Below, in pieces: positions 5,854-7,595 of a stretch of 7,595 nt of DNA. Source of the DNA: Clostridia bacterium (GTDB lineage: Bacteria; Bacillota; Clostridia; Oscillospirales; UBA644). The notes under the pieces were generated by a model. The model saw nothing but the letters and a program-made list of their open reading frames with translations. It did not search any database and had not been told where the DNA came from. A program made the position numbers and the translations under genes. Position 1 is the stretch's first letter. Each line of letters begins with the position of its first letter. The stretch is from assembly GCA_017424085.1 (NCBI GenBank), contig JAFPBP010000286.1:1-7595 (forward strand). Reading direction: 5' to 3'.

Positions 5854-6531
5854 ATGAGAAAGACAGTGTTTTGTGTATTAATTTCCCTGCTTTGCTTGAG
5901 TTTTTGTTCGTGCAAGGAATCCAACTGTGAACACGTATGGAGCGAAGCCACTTGCACAGAGCCCAAAACGTGCTCCCGTTGCGGAGAAACAAGCGGAAAC
6001 GCATTGGGGCACACCTTTGACGATACCGACACCGAACATCCCGCAACCTGCTCCCGTTGCGGGGCTTCCAACGGAGTCTCCGCGCCGTCTGAGCCCGAGG
6101 TAAATACGTACACCGCCTATTTCATTGACGATTTGGGGGAAGGCGATAAGGTCTGGGAGATTCGGGGCGTATTTGCAGAAGGGAATTATTACGCGCCGAA
6201 CGGCTACCCCTCTCCCCTGCGGGTCTTTTACGTCGTGTCGGAAAACTCTGCCACATTACTAAAGGATCTTGCCCCCGGGGATTACGCATACCGTGGCTCT
6301 TACACTCTGAGCGAGGCCGGTCACCCCACAGGCATTTACAAAGACATTGCCCCTTACGGTCATTTCGAAGAATATACGCAGGATTCCGAAACCTATACCC
6401 GAAGCGGCGGTTATTATGAAAATCTGCCAAAGGGCAGCTGGTACTTCGGCAGCGTGCGATTCAGCGACGGATTCTTTATTGTAGTGGGAGATTTTGAAGC
6501 CGCCAAGAACGGTACTGTGCCTGAAAACTGA
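5854..6531 (+). CDS. Probable lipoprotein with cysteine-rich repeats
   Basis: This 225-residue protein has no recognised function. MRK and a hydrophobic stretch (4-17) form a signal peptide. Cysteines C18 and C20 are candidate lipidation sites; C20 has serine at -1, but the box is not canonical. Residues 25-74 carry one full and one shortened copy of a repeat seen in many clostridial surface proteins. Copy one runs from H27-x-W29 through C34, C40-x2-C43-G to GH53; copy two keeps C66-x2-C69-G. TCSRCG occurs at 39-44 and 65-70. Spacing suggests a small metal-binding or disulphide-linked module. After a Ser/Pro-rich linker, residues 84-225 are rich in Tyr, Gly and Phe and look beta-stranded; I cannot assign this part. 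The start is set by GAGG at 5842-5845, 8 bases upstream, and by the promoter position. A terminator follows. Probably attached to the outer face of the membrane. Confidence 0.85.
   Translation: MRKTVFCVLISLLCLSFCSCKESNCEHVWSEATCTEPKTCSRCGETSGNALGHTFDDTDTEHPATCSRCGASNGVSAPSEPEVNTYTAYFIDDLGEGDKVWEIRGVFAEGNYYAPNGYPSPLRVFYVVSENSATLLKDLAPGDYAYRGSYTLSEAGHPTGIYKDIAPYGHFEEYTQDSETYTRSGGYYENLPKGSWYFGSVRFSDGFFIVVGDFEAAKNGTVPEN
5971..6062 (+). repeat. Short direct repeat encoding the TCSRCG units
   Basis: TGCTCCCGTTGCGG occurs at 5971-5984 and again at 6049-6062, 78 bases (26 codons) apart in the same frame. It encodes CSRCG in both copies. Identity at the DNA level, including synonymous positions, suggests recent duplication of the repeat unit, though the rest of the two units has diverged. 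Confidence 0.8.
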
Positions 6532-6542
6532 TGCATACACAC

Positions 6543-6578
6543 AAGAACAACGGAGCAACCGCCCCGTTGTTCTTTTTT
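6543..6578 (+). terminator. Intrinsic terminator of the lipoprotein gene
   Basis: AAGAACAACGG (6543-6553) pairs with CCGTTGTTCTT (6564-6574) in an 11-bp stem around a 10-base loop. A T run to 6578 follows. It lies about 12 bases after the TGA stop and separates the lipoprotein from the flavin enzyme gene. Confidence 0.93.
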
Positions 6579-6622
6579 AGGACCGTCCAAGGTCTCACAT
6601 CCGCTTTCTGCAAGATTTACAT

Positions 6623-6651
6623 ATAACAAAGCAATATTTATATAGCATAAT
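6623..6651 (+). promoter_or_regulatory. Possible promoter of the flavin oxidoreductase gene
   Basis: ATAACA (6623-6628), a 17-base spacer and CATAAT (6646-6651) match consensus in 4 and 5 of 6 positions. It is the best candidate in the gap between the terminator and the ATG at 6692. The region is AT-rich, so a chance match is possible. Confidence 0.45.
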
Positions 6652-6691
6652 CGCCGACCATGCACTAAAATGGTGTAAAGGAGAGAGATAC

Positions 6692-7595
6692 ATGGCTAAA
6701 GTATACACGTCTGTCGACGAATTTAAAATTGAAAATGATCAGCTTTTGTTTGACGAAGACACAGCGGTATTAAAAACACCGTTTAAGGTGGGCAACGTTA
6801 CGGTAGCGAATCGCTTGGTCTGTCAGGCGATGGAGGGGTGCGACGGTACAGCAAGTGGGAGCCCGGACACACTTACCAAACGCAGATACGATCGCTTTGC
6901 GAGAGGCGGTGCGGGACTTATATGGTTTGAAGCCACGGCCGTAATGAAAGAGGGACGCGCCAACCCTCGTCAGCTTTACATTAACGATAACAACCTTGAC
7001 GATTTTAAGCGTCAGGTTGAAAGCATAAAGCAAACCGCATACAAAGAAAATGGATTTGAACCGATCGTTGTCATGCAGGCAACCCACTCGGGCAGATATT
7101 CAAAGCCGAACGGTGTGCCCGCGCCGCTGATTGCGTACAACAACCCCATTTTTGAAAAGGACAACCCTATTCCCAAGGAGCGCATCGTCAGCGACGAATA
7201 CCTTGACCGCGTAGGTGACGCACTTGTAAAAGGCGCAATGCTTGCGGAAAAGGCGGGCTTCGACGGGGTTGACATCAAGTGCTGTCACCGATATTTGAAT
7301 TCCGAGCTTTTGTCAGCATACAATCGTGAGGGCAGATACGGCGGTTGCTTTGAAAACAGAACCAGATTGCTTCGGGAAAGCGTAAGAGGGGCAATCGAAA
7401 ATTGCTCGAAGGATTTCATCGTATCGTCCAGACTCAACGTATATGATGGCTTTGCGTATCCGTACGGTTTTGGTGTAAACAACGACGGCAGTCTTGATCT
7501 TGACCTCAAGGAGCCTGACATGTTGATAAAAGAGCTTTATCAATACGGCGTACGCCTTCTCAATATCACCATGGGAAACCCCTACTTCAACCCCC
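6692..7595 (+). CDS. Old Yellow Enzyme family NADH:flavin oxidoreductase (runs off right edge)
   Basis: The first 301 codons of an FMN-dependent TIM-barrel enzyme are present. Family members use NAD(P)H to reduce activated C=C bonds. Visible features are LKTPFKVGNVTVANRLVCQA (27-46), the usual first strand with FMN contacts. RYDRFARGGAGLIWFEATAV (65-84) is the next barrel block. QATHSGRYSKP (129-139) corresponds to the Q-x-x-H-x-GR block. GFDGVDIKCCHRYLNSELL (189-207) is the active-site block, and GRYGGCFENRTRLL (214-227) corresponds to the classic YGGSxENRxRF. Where classic members have two histidines, this one has K196 and H199. An N-terminal extension of about 25 residues precedes the barrel. 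The start is supported by GGAG (6680-6683) 8 bases upstream. Leucine CTT and glycine GGC/GGT are favoured, unlike the P-loop gene. The missing C-terminus could carry only the barrel end or extra FeS and FAD domains. The substrate is unknown. Confidence 0.92.
   Translation, partial: MAKVYTSVDEFKIENDQLLFDEDTAVLKTPFKVGNVTVANRLVCQAMEGCDGTASGSPDTLTKRRYDRFARGGAGLIWFEATAVMKEGRANPRQLYINDNNLDDFKRQVESIKQTAYKENGFEPIVVMQATHSGRYSKPNGVPAPLIAYNNPIFEKDNPIPKERIVSDEYLDRVGDALVKGAMLAEKAGFDGVDIKCCHRYLNSELLSAYNREGRYGGCFENRTRLLRESVRGAIENCSKDFIVSSRLNVYDGFAYPYGFGVNNDGSLDLDLKEPDMLIKELYQYGVRLLNITMGNPYFNP

Noticed and set aside
1..7595. A CRISPR array, tRNA gene, insertion sequence or phage/defence cassette
   Set aside because: I saw no regularly spaced repeats, no tRNA-like fold, no transposase or integrase motifs and no terminal inverted repeats. 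Gaps between genes are 60 to about 230 bases and are explained by promoters and terminators.

Overview
The window looks like ordinary chromosomal DNA from a Gram-positive bacterium, most likely an uncultured member of the Clostridia (Bacillota). The evidence is the uvrB-uvrA gene order, strong AAGGAGG-type ribosome binding sites, TTG/GTG starts, near-consensus housekeeping promoters with TGn extensions, and genes of DUF2809 and PRK06851 type. It holds seven protein genes, two of which run off the ends. I see no RNA gene, CRISPR array, insertion sequence, phage gene or attachment site.

Left part (1-3546, minus strand): nucleotide excision repair. uvrB (TTG start) is followed by uvrA with a 4-base ATGA overlap, and uvrA leaves the window at its first ABC signature. 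A promoter with an extended -10 lies just upstream of uvrB. It sits directly behind a hairpin that probably terminates the gene before it, a small DUF2809 membrane protein.

Middle part (3547-5626): the DUF2809 gene (minus) and a 350-residue P-loop protein resembling PRK06851 (plus) diverge from a 60-base gap. The P-loop protein is built from two similar halves, and the second half has lost its Walker A motif. It converges on an orphan four-helix membrane protein (minus), and a perfect 10-bp hairpin with A and T flanks separates the two and can stop transcription both ways.

Right part (5627-7595): the orphan membrane protein and a cysteine-rich probable lipoprotein (plus) are transcribed away from each other. 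Each has a strong TTGACA-N17-(TATAAT or TAGAAT) promoter with a TGn extension. The lipoprotein ends in a clear terminator. After it comes the first 301 codons of an Old Yellow Enzyme family flavin oxidoreductase, whose codon choice differs from that of the P-loop gene.

Apart from uvrBA, nothing ties these genes into one pathway. I found no convincing new multi-gene system. The points most worth following are the half-degenerate P-loop protein, the uncharacterised lipoprotein/membrane protein pair with strong divergent promoters, and the lysine-containing active-site variant of the flavin enzyme.
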